A DNA stretch of 6,361 nucleotides from the NCBI GenBank assembly GCA_001001925.1, contig LCLH01000045.1, forward strand, positions 1 through 6,361, written 5' to 3'. Shown here one piece after another: positions 5,957-6,361 of the stretch; positions within the stretch are counted from its first letter, which is position 1, and every line of letters starts with the position of its first letter. The notes under the pieces were generated by a model. That model was given only the letters and a program-made list of their open reading frames with translations, was not told the DNA's origin and did not search any database. The DNA comes from Candidatus Magasanikbacteria bacterium GW2011_GWC2_45_8 (lineage in GTDB: Bacteria; Patescibacteriota; Patescibacteriia; Magasanikbacterales; UBA10146). Both the position numbers and the translations under genes were made by a program.

Positions 5957-6361
5957 ATGCGTAGAATCATTTACATAAATTTTATACTTTGGCTCTTCAT
6001 AGCGGTGAGTTTTACTGTTTTTTTCTTTGGCCGCCGAGAGCGCATAATTGTGCCGCGTGAAGAAGTAACTATTACATTTGTGGAAGGGCGTACTTTGAAA
6101 GAATATGGCGCGTTACTGGCTGAACGAGGTTTGGTGCCTTCGGTGGAAGTGTGGGCGCGTGCGGTTGGCTCTGTGGCACCGCGCTATCGCGTGCTTTTCC
6201 CGGGATTATTTGCAGACGCTCCGGCAAACGCGGGGCTGGAGGGATATTTTTTTCCTGACACATACCGTTTTTTTAAAAACACCTCGGCGCGCAGTATAAT
6301 TGAAAAAGCACTCCGCGAGATGGATGAAAAATTATCCACGGAGGCGCGCGCAAAAATTAAA
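5957..6361 (+). CDS. mltG: endolytic murein transglycosylase MltG (YceG-like), N-terminal part; 3' end outside window
   Basis: The first 135 residues are visible and the frame runs off the window. MltG cuts nascent peptidoglycan strands near the inner membrane and helps set glycan length. After MRR there is one hydrophobic anchor (residues 4-24), then a short basic stretch and an outside domain. ITFVEGRTLKEYGALLAERG (about 43-62) matches the LysM-like 'EG-T' region of the family, and GLEGYFFPDTYRF (93-105) is the hallmark MltG motif. The catalytic Glu of the family lies further on, in the ASIVEKE region, outside this window. The anchor leads almost directly into the EGRT region, so the first LysM-like subdomain of E. 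coli-type MltG appears to be missing. ATG 5957 is chosen because it precedes a typical signal anchor; no ribosome-binding site is evident. The gene lies 16 bases after the inverted-repeat element. Confidence 0.88.
   Translation, partial: MRRIIYINFILWLFIAVSFTVFFFGRRERIIVPREEVTITFVEGRTLKEYGALLAERGLVPSVEVWARAVGSVAPRYRVLFPGLFADAPANAGLEGYFFPDTYRFFKNTSARSIIEKALREMDEKLSTEARAKIK

Noticed and set aside
1..6361. CRISPR array, insertion sequence or toxin-antitoxin pair
   Set aside because: No regularly spaced direct repeats, no transposase motifs and no small gene pairs of that type were seen on either strand.

Overview
The window reads as chromosomal DNA from a bacterium. It carries five complete or nearly complete protein genes, one frameshifted gene counted among them, plus two genes cut by the window edges, all on the + strand. 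The gene set (cofactor-independent phosphoglycerate mutase, a small PAP2 phosphatase, an HD protein, a free-standing phosphohistidine-domain protein, a GDP-mannose pyrophosphorylase and a short MltG), the tight packing and the lack of good Shine-Dalgarno sites would fit a Patescibacteria/CPR-type genome. No marker gene is present, so that placement is an inference. Stop codons are TAA, TAG and TGA, and no long frame contains an internal TGA, so nothing points to a recoded UGA.

Layout. Positions 3-377 hold the C-terminal end of a GC-rich, TPR-like gene of unknown function, followed by a possible weak intrinsic terminator (431-459). A near-consensus promoter (457-485) sits so close to the gpmI ATG (495) that the mRNA should be almost leaderless. 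gpmI runs 495-2088 but is broken by one extra C in a CCCC run (1644-1647). Every catalytic residue is still encoded across the two frames. A PAP2 membrane phosphatase (2107-2646) follows 18 bases later. Next come two visibly AT-richer genes that overlap by 23 bases: an HD-domain protein (2660-3286) and a protein ending in a PEP-synthase-type phosphohistidine domain (3264-4694). manC (4728-5810) starts 33 bases further on behind two -10-like hexamers. The 146-base gap before mltG (5957 to beyond the end) holds a 117-base imperfect inverted-repeat element (5824-5940), the most unusual non-coding feature here.

How the genes may work together. GpmI converts 3-phosphoglycerate to 2-phosphoglycerate in lower glycolysis. 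PAP2 (possibly recycling undecaprenyl pyrophosphate), ManC (GDP-mannose for surface glycans) and MltG (cutting nascent peptidoglycan) share a cell-envelope theme. The HD/phosphohistidine pair looks like a separate, translationally coupled module of unknown substrate. The phosphohistidine protein lacks both the ATP-grasp and the PEP-binding domains of PEP synthase, so it would need partners encoded elsewhere.

I found no rRNA, tRNA, CRISPR array or transposase gene. The best leads are the inverted-repeat element, the HD/phosphohistidine pair and the gpmI frameshift. None can be called a new system from sequence alone.
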